A program made the translations under genes and the position numbers. From Prevotella sp. HUN102 (GTDB lineage: Bacteria; Bacteroidota; Bacteroidia; Bacteroidales; Bacteroidaceae): a stretch of 64,000 bases of DNA. This document shows positions 42,799 to 51,844 of the stretch, in pieces. The stretch spans positions 496,001-560,000 of the forward strand of contig NZ_JIAF01000004.1 of the NCBI RefSeq assembly GCF_000688375.1, read 5' to 3'. The notes beneath the pieces were generated by a model. The model was not told the origin of the DNA. It saw only the letters and a list, made by a program, of their open reading frames with translations, and searched no databases. How positions within the stretch are numbered: position 1 is the first letter of the stretch; every line of letters starts with the position of its first letter.

Positions 42799-42807
42799 TT
42801 ATCTTTG
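42777..42807 (+). promoter_or_regulatory. Promoter of pyrE
   Basis: TTTG (42777-42780), 19 nt, then TATCTTTG (42800-42807) is a full Bacteroidota promoter. It overlaps the last codons of comF. The pyrE ATG is at 42831. Confidence 0.65.
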
Positions 42808-42830
42808 CAGAAGAAATTTATATCGATATA

Positions 42831-43463
42831 ATGGAAGATTTGAAGAAAACATTTGCAGGCAAACTGCTCGGAATCAAGGCTATCAAGTTGCAGCCGAACG
42901 ACCCTTTCACGTGGGCGAGCGGTTGGAAGTCTCCTTTCTATTGCGACAACCGAAAGACATTATCGTTCCACGATGTACGTTCATTCGTAAAACTGGAACT
43001 CACTCACGCCGTCTTGGCTCACTTTCCTGAAGCTACGGCCGTTGCAGGTGTAGCCACCGGTGCCATTGCGCAGGGTGTTCTGGTGGCCGATGAGTTGGCA
43101 ATGCCCTACGCATACGTTCGTCCGAAGCCGAAGGACCACGGAATGAAGAACCAGATTGAGGGCGAGTTGCCGGCAGGTTCGAAGGTAGTGGTGGTGGAAG
43201 ACCTCATTTCCACCGGCGGCTCTTCGCTGAAAGCCGTTGCCGCCTTGCGCGAAGCCGGTTTTGAAGTAGTGGGTATGGTGGCATCCTACACCTATGGTTT
43301 CCCCGTAGCTGAAGCGGCATTCAGCGAAGCCGGCGTGAAACTCGTAACGCTCACGGACTATAAGAGCGTGGTGGAGAAGGCCTTGGAAATCGGTTATATC
43401 AAGGCAGATGAAGTTCCTATGCTCGACGAATGGCGCAAGGATCCTGCAAACTGGAAGAAATAA
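42831..43463 (+). CDS. pyrE: Orotate phosphoribosyltransferase
   Basis: 210 residues, converting orotate plus PRPP to orotidine 5'-phosphate in pyrimidine synthesis. PFTWASGWKSPFYCDNRKTL near the N-terminus is the orotate-site region. AVAGVATGAIAQGVLVADEL and the PRPP motif VVVVEDLISTGGSSLKAV (about residue 120) are canonical. It is dimeric and cytoplasmic. A complete promoter lies at 42777-42807. The SRPBCC gene starts 13 bp after its stop. Confidence 0.95.
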   Translation: MEDLKKTFAGKLLGIKAIKLQPNDPFTWASGWKSPFYCDNRKTLSFHDVRSFVKLELTHAVLAHFPEATAVAGVATGAIAQGVLVADELAMPYAYVRPKPKDHGMKNQIEGELPAGSKVVVVEDLISTGGSSLKAVAALREAGFEVVGMVASYTYGFPVAEAAFSEAGVKLVTLTDYKSVVEKALEIGYIKADEVPMLDEWRKDPANWKK

Positions 43464-43476
43464 TCTTGTTGTTTTT

Positions 43477-43893
43477 ATGAGTAAATTTGAAAGTAGCGTA
43501 AAGCAGATTGCTTATCCTCAGCAGAATGTATATAATATGCTGAGCGATCTGACGAATATAGAACGTGTGAAAGACAAGGTGCCGGAAGACAAGTTGAACG
43601 ATTTGACGTTCGACAAGGACACCATTTCCGTGAGTGTGCCGCCGGTCGGACAGATAACGATGCGTATCATCGAGCGCGAAGAACCGAAGATGATCAAGTT
43701 TGCGAGCGAGAACTCGCCGTTGTCTTTCAACTTCTGGATTCAGGTGCTGCCGACGGATGAGGCTAATTCCAAGATGCGCCTGACGATAGATGCCGACATT
43801 CCATTCTTCGCAAAGGCTATGGTGTCGGGTCCGTTGCAGGAAGGCATCGAGAAGATAGCCGATGCGCTGGCAATGATTCCCTATCAGGAATAA
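43477..43893 (+). CDS. SRPBCC (START/Bet v1-like) family protein
   Basis: 138 residues from the ATG at 43477 (MSKFESSVKQIAYPQQNVYN). The frame extends upstream into pyrE, but this start fits the family. The pattern of N-terminal strand, V-P-E-D-K, central beta sheet (VSVPPVGQITMRIIEREEPK) and C-terminal helix (QEGIEKIADALAMIPY) fits a small ligand-binding SRPBCC fold. The ligand is unknown. It is cytoplasmic and cotranscribed with pyrE. Confidence 0.82.
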   Translation: MSKFESSVKQIAYPQQNVYNMLSDLTNIERVKDKVPEDKLNDLTFDKDTISVSVPPVGQITMRIIEREEPKMIKFASENSPLSFNFWIQVLPTDEANSKMRLTIDADIPFFAKAMVSGPLQEGIEKIADALAMIPYQE

Positions 43894-43914
43894 GTTCATA
43901 GTAAGGAATACACG

Positions 43915-44508
43915 ATGGCAAAAAACAAGATTTGGCGCAAGGCATTGCCGCTCTGTCTGGCAGTTGTCGGACTGTTGGCTTCCTGTGGCGACAGCCTTGA
44001 TTTCAAGTACAGCGAGTTCCATCCGAACCTGACAATCGACAACAGCGTACATCTCGACCAAACGTTGGCGAGCGCGATGAATGCGCTCTCGCCCGGTGTG
44101 TTCACGGTTGTAAAAACAACGTTCAAGGACGGAGCAAACTACTTTGTCTTCCGCAACAATCAGGGACAGTCGTCCGAGAAACGCTTCACGGCAATAGACC
44201 TTCGCCTGCAAAGCTATCTGCACGTGGGGATGAACAACGGGCTTATCGTGGGCTTCGGCAATCTCGATAACCCTGCCGTCTTCTATTCCTACGACCTCCA
44301 ATGCCCGAATTGCTTCAGCCTTTCGGCTCTTCCCCTCCGTTCCTATGAATTGTCATTGAGTGGTACGGGCATCGCCACCTGCAACACCTGTCATCGCACC
44401 TATAATCTGAATACGGGCGGAAACATTATGACCGGCGACCACGGCAAGCCCCTTGAGCGTTACCGTGCATCCACAACCGGACCCAACGGAGTGCTGCGCG
44501 TGTATTGA
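43915..44508 (+). CDS. Predicted lipoprotein with paired CxxC motifs
   Basis: 197 residues with a lipobox (CLAVVGLLASCGDSLDF, Cys about residue 24) and no close family known to me. The C-terminal half has CPNCFSLSAL and, 25 residues on, CNTCHRTYNLNTGG, which would make a four-Cys metal site. The GDHGKPLERY segment after it resembles the end of Rieske-type domains, but the two His ligands of a Rieske centre are not both present. It starts 21 bp after the SRPBCC gene. Confidence 0.7.
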   Translation: MAKNKIWRKALPLCLAVVGLLASCGDSLDFKYSEFHPNLTIDNSVHLDQTLASAMNALSPGVFTVVKTTFKDGANYFVFRNNQGQSSEKRFTAIDLRLQSYLHVGMNNGLIVGFGNLDNPAVFYSYDLQCPNCFSLSALPLRSYELSLSGTGIATCNTCHRTYNLNTGGNIMTGDHGKPLERYRASTTGPNGVLRVY

Positions 44509-44562
44509 GGCAGGCAGTTTGAGGGAGGAAGAATTGCAAAGAAAATAAGTTGAAAAATGAAT

Positions 44563-44619
44563 AAGAGAAGATGGTTCGGCATTTCAAACATCGGTGTCGT
44601 CCCATCTTTTCTTGTTTTA
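44563..44619 (+). terminator. Probable terminator after the CxxC lipoprotein gene
   Basis: AAGAGAAGATGG (44563-44574) pairs with CCATCTTTTCTT (44602-44613) with one mismatch, then GTTTTA. The loop is long (27 nt), so confidence is moderate. Confidence 0.45.
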
Positions 44620-44905
44620 TACGCTATCTGTGCAGTTGCATAGAACCACGAAAAAACTTTACATCATACTTTTTATACTGCGAAAGTCTGTAATTCATAA
44701 ATTCCTGATTTACAGATACATAACATACTTACGTCATTTAGCTTGCATTCTTCGCATAATTGAAAACGCGCTCTTGTCAAACAACTCGGGTTAGTGATAA
44801 ACAACGAAGAAAGAAGGACAGAATAACCTTATGTTTCTTGGTTCGGGCTGACTCCGAATTCGGTTTACTGACAATATTGATTCGGGGAAATCCACCGGTT
44901 TACAA

Positions 44906-44941
44906 ATAAAAAGCCCACGGACGCAGCGCATCCGTGGGCAT
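44906..44941 (-). terminator. Rho-independent terminator of the M16 peptidase gene
   Basis: GCCCACGGA (44915-44923) pairs with TCCGTGGGC (44933-44941). On the minus strand it is followed by TTTTTATTT. Confidence 0.85.
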
Positions 44942-44969
44942 TGATATATGTTCTGACTATTCGACTGGC

Positions 44970-47786
44970 TTACTTAGCCGGTGTCATAGTAACCTTAACG
45001 TGGTTGCCGGAAGCGAGCAAGCTCTTGAAGAAGCCTGCAATCTTCTGAGTTGTCAAGCCTTCAACGGCAGCCTTGTAGCCGTTATGAAGGTCTACACCAC
45101 CCCAAACAAACTCGTCGATTACACCCATCCAGTGTCCGTTGCTCTTTGCTTCAAGGTCAGCATTCTTGAGCATATTCTCCTTTACCTTCGTAAGTTTATC
45201 TGCATCAACTGTTACAGATGTCTTCTTGATACCTTCCTGAAGCAGCTTCAGAGCCTGTTCAGCCTTTTCTGGTGTCATTGGGCAGTATGCCTGAACGGCA
45301 GCAACGGTCTTGTCTCCCTTGCGGCTCAAACCACCGTAAGCACCTACTGAGTAAGCAGCACCTGCATCTTCACGGATGTCCTTCAGGTAAACCATACTGA
45401 GAACCTGGCAAGCAGCATCAACAAGAACATAGTTTTCAACTGTCATTGGCATATTGGTGTGCCAGAAGTCGAACGTAATTGCCTTCGGAGTTTCAGACTT
45501 GCGTGTGAACTCGTTCACAACCTTGCCCTTTGCAACGTCCGGAGTCTCTGTCCAGTTTTCAGCCTTACCCTTTGGAAGACTGCCGATATACTTCTCGATC
45601 AATGGGCGGAGTGTAGCCTCATCAAAGTTACCTACGAAATAGTAAACGAACTGACCGGGGTTAGCGAAACGCTCTTTCCAAATCTGGAGCACGCGGTCGT
45701 AGTTCACCTTGTTCAATCTCTCGATGCTCATCGGAGCGTGACGGTCTTCGTGGTTGTAGAGAGAATAGGTGAGAGAATCTGAGAATACGCTTTCAGGAGA
45801 AAGATCCTTGTTCTTCAAAGCCTGCTCGTACTGAGTCTTCAAGGCATTGAATGACTCCTGATCCTTTGCAACGCTTGTGAAGTTGAGGTAAACCAACTGA
45901 AGCATTGTCTCAACATCCTTTGGTACTGACTGGCCGGAAACATACTGATAGTAGCCACCCAAGCCCAAACTTGCGCTTGCCTGCTTACCGAAGAGAGCCT
46001 TCTTCAACTCCTGATTAGAGAAGTTTCCAAGACCGCTGACAGAGATTACATCGTCGAAGAGAGCGAGGTTGGCGAAGTCTGACTTGCCGTAAGCACCTGA
46101 ACCACCCTTAGCCTTAGCTGTGAATCGGATTTCGTTGTCCTTGAAATCAGTCTTCTTCAAGATAACACGGGCACCGTTGCTCAATGTGAGTTCCTTGTAG
46201 CCGAATGTCTTGTTGGCTGTTTCCTTAACAATCTTGCCGGCCTTTGGCAACTTTGTTACGTCGAGCAGAGGCTCGTTCTTCACGTTATCAACGTAAGCCT
46301 CGAGCTTTTCGCCGCGAACTTCCTTGATAGCCTGTGCCATAGCAGTCTCAGAAGCATAGTTTGCACCTGCCTGTTCGCGCGCGAACATATAAACAACGAG
46401 ATTGCTGTCAACGTCGGTAATGAGGTCCATAACGTATTCGTTCACGATTTCAACGCCGATCTGCGGCATCTCGATGAACTGCTTCATAAGCTGATATTCG
46501 TCTTCCTTGCTTGGAATAGGCTCGTTTGCGAGATAGTGATCGCGAAGTTCATCGCCGTACTGATCGTTCTTGATCTTGTTGCGGTTCTGATATTGAGACT
46601 CCAACTGTGAAAGATATTCAGACTTCATACGGTCGAACTCGCCCGGAGTGAAACCGAACTGACGCGCGCGCTGTGCTTCACGATACAGAGCTTTCAGTGC
46701 TTCGATGTCCTTTCCTTCCTTAGCCGTAGCAGACAACTGGAATGCACCCTTTGTATTTGAAATTATATAGTCGCCGTCAAAGCCATAAGCATTGATAAAT
46801 GGGCAGTCAGCTTTCTGAACCATCTCGCTGAAACGCTGATTGAGCATCATTGCAATCATATCTCTCAGATAGCTGTCGAGGAGATAGAACATATCGCTCT
46901 TCATTTCCTTTGGAGTGGCGTCGTGCTTCATAGCAATGCCGATGGAAGTGCGCTGCATTTCCTTATCCTTGTCGAATACGTAGAGTGCCTCCTTGTTGTC
47001 AGGCACCTGTTCTTCAACCACCTGAGCGGCATTTGCCGGAACAGTAACGTTTGCCCAGAGTTTCTTGATTTCCGCTTCGGTGTGATCCACGTCAATATCA
47101 CCTACAACGATGATACACTGGTTGTCCGGACGGTACCATTTGTGATAGTAGTCGCGCAAAGCCTGATACTCAAACTTATCGACAACGCTCATCAGACCGA
47201 TTGGCAGACGCTTTCCGTACTTAGCTCCCGGATAGAGCTTTGGCAAAGCACGGTCGTAGATTCGCATAATCGGAGACTGACCGTTCAGCCATTCCTGATG
47301 GATAACGCCACGCTCCTTGTCGATTTCCTTGTCTGAAAGTGTAAGACCGTTTGACCAGTCCTTCATAATCAGCAAACAAGAGTCGAGTGCGCTCTGTCGT
47401 GTCGTCGGCACATTGCAAACACGGTAAACCGTCTGGTCAATGCTTGTATAAGCATTCAGGTCGCTACCAAATTCAACACCGAGAGAACGGGTGAACTCCA
47501 ACAGCGTTGAATCAGGGAAGTGCTCGGAACCATTGAACGCCATGTGCTCAAGGAAGTGAGCCAAACCACGCTGATGTTCTTCTTCCTGAATAGAACCCAC
47601 ACGCTGAGCGATGTAGAAGTTAGCTACTTTTTCAGGCCATTCATTGTGCAGAATGTAATAAGTCAAGCCGTTGCTGAGCTTACCTTGCCTTACGTTCTTA
47701 TTAACAGGAATTGGTCCCATCTGCTGAGCAGACACCATTCCGGCAACAAAAAGAAAGGCAACCAAAAATAAATGTTTAATTTTCAT
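44970..47786 (-). CDS. M16 (insulinase/pitrilysin) family metallopeptidase, periplasmic
   Basis: About 938 residues from the ATG at 47786, which gives a clean signal peptide (IKHLFLVAFLFVAGMVSAQ). An upstream frame start at 47858 is less likely. GLAHFLEHMAFNGSEHFP holds the inverted zinc motif HxxEH (residues 77-81), with the further Glu about 75 residues on in DKERGVIHQEW. A second M16 domain from about residue 500 lacks the zinc site, as usual. It degrades oligopeptides in the periplasm or at the surface. It is a single-gene unit with its own promoter and terminator. Confidence 0.92.
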   Translation of the reverse strand: MKIKHLFLVAFLFVAGMVSAQQMGPIPVNKNVRQGKLSNGLTYYILHNEWPEKVANFYIAQRVGSIQEEEHQRGLAHFLEHMAFNGSEHFPDSTLLEFTRSLGVEFGSDLNAYTSIDQTVYRVCNVPTTRQSALDSCLLIMKDWSNGLTLSDKEIDKERGVIHQEWLNGQSPIMRIYDRALPKLYPGAKYGKRLPIGLMSVVDKFEYQALRDYYHKWYRPDNQCIIVVGDIDVDHTEAEIKKLWANVTVPANAAQVVEEQVPDNKEALYVFDKDKEMQRTSIGIAMKHDATPKEMKSDMFYLLDSYLRDMIAMMLNQRFSEMVQKADCPFINAYGFDGDYIISNTKGAFQLSATAKEGKDIEALKALYREAQRARQFGFTPGEFDRMKSEYLSQLESQYQNRNKIKNDQYGDELRDHYLANEPIPSKEDEYQLMKQFIEMPQIGVEIVNEYVMDLITDVDSNLVVYMFAREQAGANYASETAMAQAIKEVRGEKLEAYVDNVKNEPLLDVTKLPKAGKIVKETANKTFGYKELTLSNGARVILKKTDFKDNEIRFTAKAKGGSGAYGKSDFANLALFDDVISVSGLGNFSNQELKKALFGKQASASLGLGGYYQYVSGQSVPKDVETMLQLVYLNFTSVAKDQESFNALKTQYEQALKNKDLSPESVFSDSLTYSLYNHEDRHAPMSIERLNKVNYDRVLQIWKERFANPGQFVYYFVGNFDEATLRPLIEKYIGSLPKGKAENWTETPDVAKGKVVNEFTRKSETPKAITFDFWHTNMPMTVENYVLVDAACQVLSMVYLKDIREDAGAAYSVGAYGGLSRKGDKTVAAVQAYCPMTPEKAEQALKLLQEGIKKTSVTVDADKLTKVKENMLKNADLEAKSNGHWMGVIDEFVWGGVDLHNGYKAAVEGLTTQKIAGFFKSLLASGNHVKVTMTPAK

Positions 47787-47826
47787 TTTATTACAGGTTA
47801 AAATCAATAATTTATTATCAATGAGA

Positions 47827-47834
47827 CAAAGGTA
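47827..47834 (-). promoter_or_regulatory. -7 promoter element of the M16 peptidase gene
   Basis: The minus strand reads TACCTTTG, a TAnnTTTG match, 40 nt before the start codon at 47786. Confidence 0.55.
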
Positions 47835-47964
47835 CATAAATTCCTCCAACATCGCCATATTTTCGTATTTTTTTCACATTATTATTAGAAAAAACACATA
47901 TAGAAAGTGGATTTCCACGGTTTAAATGGAAATTTATGACTGTGTTAGGATTAAGAGACCCAAC

Positions 47965-48891
47965 CTACGAATTGTATCGAATGTTTCTCGGATGATGCTC
48001 CAATATCTCTTGCCGGAGCGTCGTGGTGTCAATATGCGTGTATATTTCTGTGGTACCGATACTTTCGTGTCCGAGCATTGCCTGAATGGCACGCAGGTCC
48101 GCGCCTCCCTCCAACAAAGCAGTGGCGAAGGAATGGCGCAACGTATGAGGGGAAATAGTTTTCAGAATCCCCGCATCCTTTGCATAGTTCTTTATCATTA
48201 TGAGAATCATCGTTCGGGTAAGATGGGCACCACGCCGATTCAGGAACACATAGTCCTCCTCTCCGGGTTTTATTTTCATCACATTACGGTCCATAAACCA
48301 GTAGCCAAGCTCCTCTATTGCCCGAGGCGAAATAGGCACGAGGCGTTCCTTGCTGCCCTTTCCCATCACACGCACGAACTGCTCTTCCAGATAGAGATTC
48401 GAGAGCTTGAGATTCGTAAGTTCCGAAACACGAAGCCCACAGGAGAACAACACCTCGATAATCGCCTTATTGCGGTGTCCCTCCCATTTGCTCAAGTCAA
48501 TGGCTTTTTCGAGCATATCCACCTCTTCCGTCGAAAGCACTTCGGGCAGATGCTGCGGCTGCTTGGGAGATTCGAGCAGTTCCGTGGGGTCGTTTTCGAG
48601 ATAGCCGTCGAGCACCAGATAGTTGTAGAACTGCCTGACGCCGCTCAATATCCTTGCCAGAGAACGGGCACCGATGCCCAAATCGCGAACGGCACCGGCA
48701 AAGCGTTCGATGTCTTCCAGTTTGGCGTCCACGACAGAGATGTCTTCTCCCTTCAGAAATACCAGCAACTTCTGCAAATCGCGCATATATGCGTCCAGAG
48801 TGTTGGGCGAATAACCCTTCTCCAATTTCAGATAACGCTGATATTTCTGCCTAAAATCAGAAAATGTATCTTTCTTTGTTTCCATTTTCAT
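47965..48891 (-). CDS. xerD: Tyrosine recombinase XerD
   Basis: 308 residues. The N-terminal SAM-like domain (FRQKYQRYLKLEKGYSPNTL) is followed by the catalytic domain with all four key elements: LFSCGLRVSELTNLKLSN (Arg), HTLRHSFATALLEGG (His-x-x-Arg), MLGHESIGTTEIYTH (His, Tyr nucleophile). Unlike the element integrases at 13.8-16.4 kb it keeps the first Arg and lacks an arm-binding domain. It resolves chromosome dimers at dif with XerC. dif is not seen here. Confidence 0.9.
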   Translation of the reverse strand: MKMETKKDTFSDFRQKYQRYLKLEKGYSPNTLDAYMRDLQKLLVFLKGEDISVVDAKLEDIERFAGAVRDLGIGARSLARILSGVRQFYNYLVLDGYLENDPTELLESPKQPQHLPEVLSTEEVDMLEKAIDLSKWEGHRNKAIIEVLFSCGLRVSELTNLKLSNLYLEEQFVRVMGKGSKERLVPISPRAIEELGYWFMDRNVMKIKPGEEDYVFLNRRGAHLTRTMILIMIKNYAKDAGILKTISPHTLRHSFATALLEGGADLRAIQAMLGHESIGTTEIYTHIDTTTLRQEILEHHPRNIRYNS

Positions 48892-48914
48892 TGTGTATTT
48901 CTACCCTGATTAGA

Positions 48915-48955
48915 ATACAGAGGACAAGAGGACAAGAGAACCAGTTTACAAGGAA
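48915..48955. repeat. Purine-rich GGACAAG repeat
   Basis: AGAGGACAAGAGGACAAGAG is a short direct repeat upstream of xerD. Similar purine-rich stretches (GGGGACGAGG, GGACAAG) occur at 56312-56352 and 57427-57474. Confidence 0.6.
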
Positions 48956-49163
48956 AGCATCTGCCTGTGAGAATGTTGGCAAGCAGACACACCAACATCG
49001 CTGGCCTTTCAGCATTCTCTTTTCATCGCCATCGGGTCATTTCTTCTCCCTGATTCTGTTCTCTGCAAAGATACAAAAATTCATTATAATGATAAAATCC
49101 ACAAGAGGATATTTCGACACACCCTCTTGTGGATTTCATAACGGAATTTACAGGCAAGCGGAA

Positions 49164-50504
49164 TTACCTTGCAAACTTCAGCGATTCGCCCTTTTCGGTG
49201 CGCAGGATGAAGATGCCTCTGCCCAAATCAACGTTTGCAGGAACAGTTCCACCCCACACCTGCTTACCGCCTGCGTCGTAGATACGGGCCTCAACCTGTT
49301 CGTCTGCATAGATTTGGCAACCGTTTTCGGTCTTCATCACGCTGATATTCCCCGTCTGTTCAGCCTTTGCCGCGCTGATACCGGTAGCCGTATCCGTGAG
49401 CTTAATCATATAAGTGCCCACCGTGTTTGCATTCTTCTTGCCGATTCCGGGATAGCCCGGATTGCTCATCGTGCAGTAAACACGGAGCGTGTCGTCTTCG
49501 GAAAGCGTCTTGTCGAACGTGAACTTGCCCTTATCGTTGGTCATCTTGTCTGCCGGCACCACCACGTATTTTGCAGTGGCATTGGGCTTGTACTTCCATA
49601 TAAACTCGCTCTGCTGCTTAGTGGTGGCAATTCCCATCGCCATATTCAGATGGGAAAGATCCACAGTATAGTCCTTAATCTTGGATTTCGCAACGAGATA
49701 GGTTGTCTGCGAGGAATAACGGAAATTCTCGATAGGCTCTTCCACCATATAGCGGTCTGGAATCTGGTCGAAACCGAGTGCATTTGCACGCACGTCCAAC
49801 GTCTTGAGGAACTTCAGGTTCTTTGCTCCCTTGATGCCGCGCAGGGGCTTTTGGGGCAGACTGCACACAAGCGTTTCCAGTTTCGGAGTCTTCGTGAGGT
49901 CGAGCGTGTCGATAGAAGCACCCACGAAACCTATTTCCTTCAAGTTGGGAACACCGTCGAGATTTACCTTTTTCAGCGTGCCCTGCCCCAAATCGGTAGG
50001 CGAAGCCTGAACAGATTCAAACTTGCTGCTCTGCGGCAACACGATTTCCTCGATACCGGTACTTGTCAGCGTGAGCGAAACGAGACCTGAACAGTTCGTA
50101 ACGTCTATCTTGTTGTGAGCCGTAAGCGACGTGTAGTCGATGTTGAGATTCTCCAATACGGATGAATTTACGGAAACAACGCCGTTTATTGAACGGCTCG
50201 ATACCACACGGAAAGTGGTCAGTGCGTCGGCGGCAATCTCAATCGTGCGCTCATTGGCAGACGGAGTTGCAAAGGTGTACTTGATGGATTCCACCTTGGT
50301 CTTGCCCACATTGTCGTAGGTTTTCACGCCTTCTCCGAAGTCGCAGACCAACGGTCCGGCACCCTCTGTCATTCTTACGGCGAACGATACATTTACAGCA
50401 TTCGGCGCAACGATCAATACTATCTTCTCTGCCGGCATAGTCTGAGCCGATGCCAATCCCACAAAACCAGTGGCAAAAGCCGATAAAAGTAGATTTTTAA
50501 TCAT
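49164..50504 (-). CDS. Leucine-rich-repeat-like exported protein with probable T9SS C-terminal domain
   Basis: About 446 residues from the ATG at 50504, which gives a signal peptide (IKNLLLSAFATGFVGLASAQ). The middle has short LRR-like repeats (LVSLTLTSTGIEEIVLPQSS, NLKEIGFVGASIDTLDLTKT, KFLKTLDVRANAL). The end (VEARIYDAGGKQVWGG, then RGIFILRTEKGESLKFAR) matches the Por secretion tail pattern of type 9 secretion substrates. It is therefore likely at the cell surface. Upstream lies a palindrome array, and the gene is divergent from aroQ. Confidence 0.72.
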   Translation of the reverse strand: MIKNLLLSAFATGFVGLASAQTMPAEKIVLIVAPNAVNVSFAVRMTEGAGPLVCDFGEGVKTYDNVGKTKVESIKYTFATPSANERTIEIAADALTTFRVVSSRSINGVVSVNSSVLENLNIDYTSLTAHNKIDVTNCSGLVSLTLTSTGIEEIVLPQSSKFESVQASPTDLGQGTLKKVNLDGVPNLKEIGFVGASIDTLDLTKTPKLETLVCSLPQKPLRGIKGAKNLKFLKTLDVRANALGFDQIPDRYMVEEPIENFRYSSQTTYLVAKSKIKDYTVDLSHLNMAMGIATTKQQSEFIWKYKPNATAKYVVVPADKMTNDKGKFTFDKTLSEDDTLRVYCTMSNPGYPGIGKKNANTVGTYMIKLTDTATGISAAKAEQTGNISVMKTENGCQIYADEQVEARIYDAGGKQVWGGTVPANVDLGRGIFILRTEKGESLKFAR

Positions 50505-50798
50505 AGGTCTATAAATAATAATGTTATAAAATAGATTCGTTTTGCTTATCGCTTGTCTACGCACACATACAGCGATGGAACATAAATCTGCTGAACAGCG
50601 TCTGTATTGCAATTTTTAGCGACAGAATGCAAAGATAGAAACATTTAATTAAAAATCAAACATTTCTTTTGTTATTTTTACAATCTGACACATTTATGCG
50701 ATTTCCACAACCATATTAACATAAACCAAAATTCCACAAAAGAGGAATGGGAATACAGGAAATGGCAAGCGGATGAGGAAGGAAATTCAGTTGGTTTG

Positions 50799-50881
50799 CA
50801 AACGTGCGAAGAACGCATTCCATTCTTCGCAAAAACGCAACGCATTCTTGCGAAGATTGCGCCGCATTCTTCGCAAGAATG
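50799..50881. repeat. Four-unit 22-bp palindrome array, family C
   Basis: Units related to CATTCTTGCGAAGAATG have cores centred at 50807, 50829, 50851 and 50873, exactly 22 bp apart, alternating GCG and CGC. The last unit reads CATTCTTCGCAAGAATG, a near-perfect palindrome. Confidence 0.9.
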
Positions 50882-51032
50882 GAAAGCAGAGAAATAGTAT
50901 CTGATTATCAAACACTTACAGGAGTTGAATGATAATAATTTCTCAGCCTTGCTATTTTATCTCTCACAGATTGCACAGAAGCACAGAATTCATTTTTACC
51001 ACAGAGAATGCAAGGCATTCAAGGATGGCACA

Positions 51033-51208
51033 GATTTCCGTGTGCGAATGTGTGTTGCAGAATATCTTTTAAAAGATTGGTCCCGAACTCGGATAATATT
51101 TTCTTCATTGCTGCTTGATTTCCGTGTGCGAATGTGTGTTGCAGAATATCTTTTAAAAGATTGGTCCCGAACTCGGATAATATTTTCTTCATTGCTGCTT
51201 GATTTCCG
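51033..51208. repeat. 84-bp perfect tandem duplication
   Basis: An 84-bp unit starting GATTTCCGTGTGCGAATG occurs at 51033-51116 and 51117-51200, followed by the first 8 bases of a third copy. I see no differences between copies. It overlaps the end of a dispersed CACAGATT-family repeat. Confidence 0.92.
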
Positions 51209-51380
51209 CTTATTGTTTGCAGATTTCAAGGATTTTTCGGAACTTTGTAACGAAGTTGTACGCAGCATCGGCAGCACAGACTGTGCAGACGGCAAGCCGA
51301 AAAACGGCTGAAGTCCGGCGATGCGTACAGTTTTCCGTTATCAATATTTTATGGATTTAATTCAATCACGGAGGAAGAAT

Positions 51381-51809
51381 ATGAAAATAATCATCATCAA
51401 CGGTCCCAATCTCAACCTGCTCGGGACGCGCGAACCGGAAATATACGGCAGCGAGTCGATGGAGGCTTACATTCCAAAGCTCCGGCAGCGTTATCCCGAT
51501 ATGGAAATTGAATACTATCAGAGCAACGTGGAGGGCGAACTGATCAACAAGATGCAGGAAGTGGGCTTCTCTTACGACGGAATCGTGCTCAATGCCGGTG
51601 CCTATACGCACACGAGCATTGCACTTCTGGACTGTATCCGTTCCATTCACACGCCTGTCGTGGAAGTGCATATAAGCAATGTGAGCAGCCGTGAGGAGTT
51701 CCGCAGCCGCTCAGTGATTGCCCCCGGATGCAGAGGAACCATACAGGGATTCGGTCTCGACAGTTACCGGCTCGCCATTGAGAGCCTTCTGGGCTTGGCG
51801 ACAAGGTAA
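51381..51809 (+). CDS. aroQ: Type II 3-dehydroquinate dehydratase
   Basis: 142 residues from the ATG at 51381. It dehydrates 3-dehydroquinate in the shikimate pathway as a dodecamer. IIINGPNLNLLGTREPEIYG carries the active-site Asn and flexible-lid Arg, YQSNVEGELINKMQEV, LNAGAYTHTSIALLD and VEVHISNVSSREEFRSRSVI the substrate site residues including the His. An in-frame start at 51321 adds an unconserved extension. The methyltransferase gene follows after 35 bp. Confidence 0.95.
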   Translation: MKIIIINGPNLNLLGTREPEIYGSESMEAYIPKLRQRYPDMEIEYYQSNVEGELINKMQEVGFSYDGIVLNAGAYTHTSIALLDCIRSIHTPVVEVHISNVSSREEFRSRSVIAPGCRGTIQGFGLDSYRLAIESLLGLATR

Positions 51810-51844
51810 GGGTGCAAGGAAACAGGAAACGAATTGAAAAGAAA

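Larger units (their letters stand above)
44509..44969. other. Intergenic region between convergent genes
   Basis: The 461 bp hold a likely plus-strand terminator (44563-44619) and the minus-strand terminator of the M16 gene (44906-44941). Between them is A+T-rich sequence with a single half-site GCATTCTTCGCA (44744-44755) like the family C palindromes. No gene is seen. Confidence 0.65.
50505..51380. repeat. Repeat-rich intergenic region between divergent genes
   Basis: The 876 bp hold a four-unit palindrome array (50799-50881), a CACAGATT-family repeat (50955-51047) and a perfect 84-bp tandem duplication (51033-51200). The frame at 50925-51311 is made largely of repeat DNA and is not accepted as a gene. 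Confidence 0.7.

Noticed and set aside
50925..51311. 128-codon gene
   Set aside because: Most of it is a dispersed repeat and the 84-bp duplication. It has no recognisable domain, start region or promoter.
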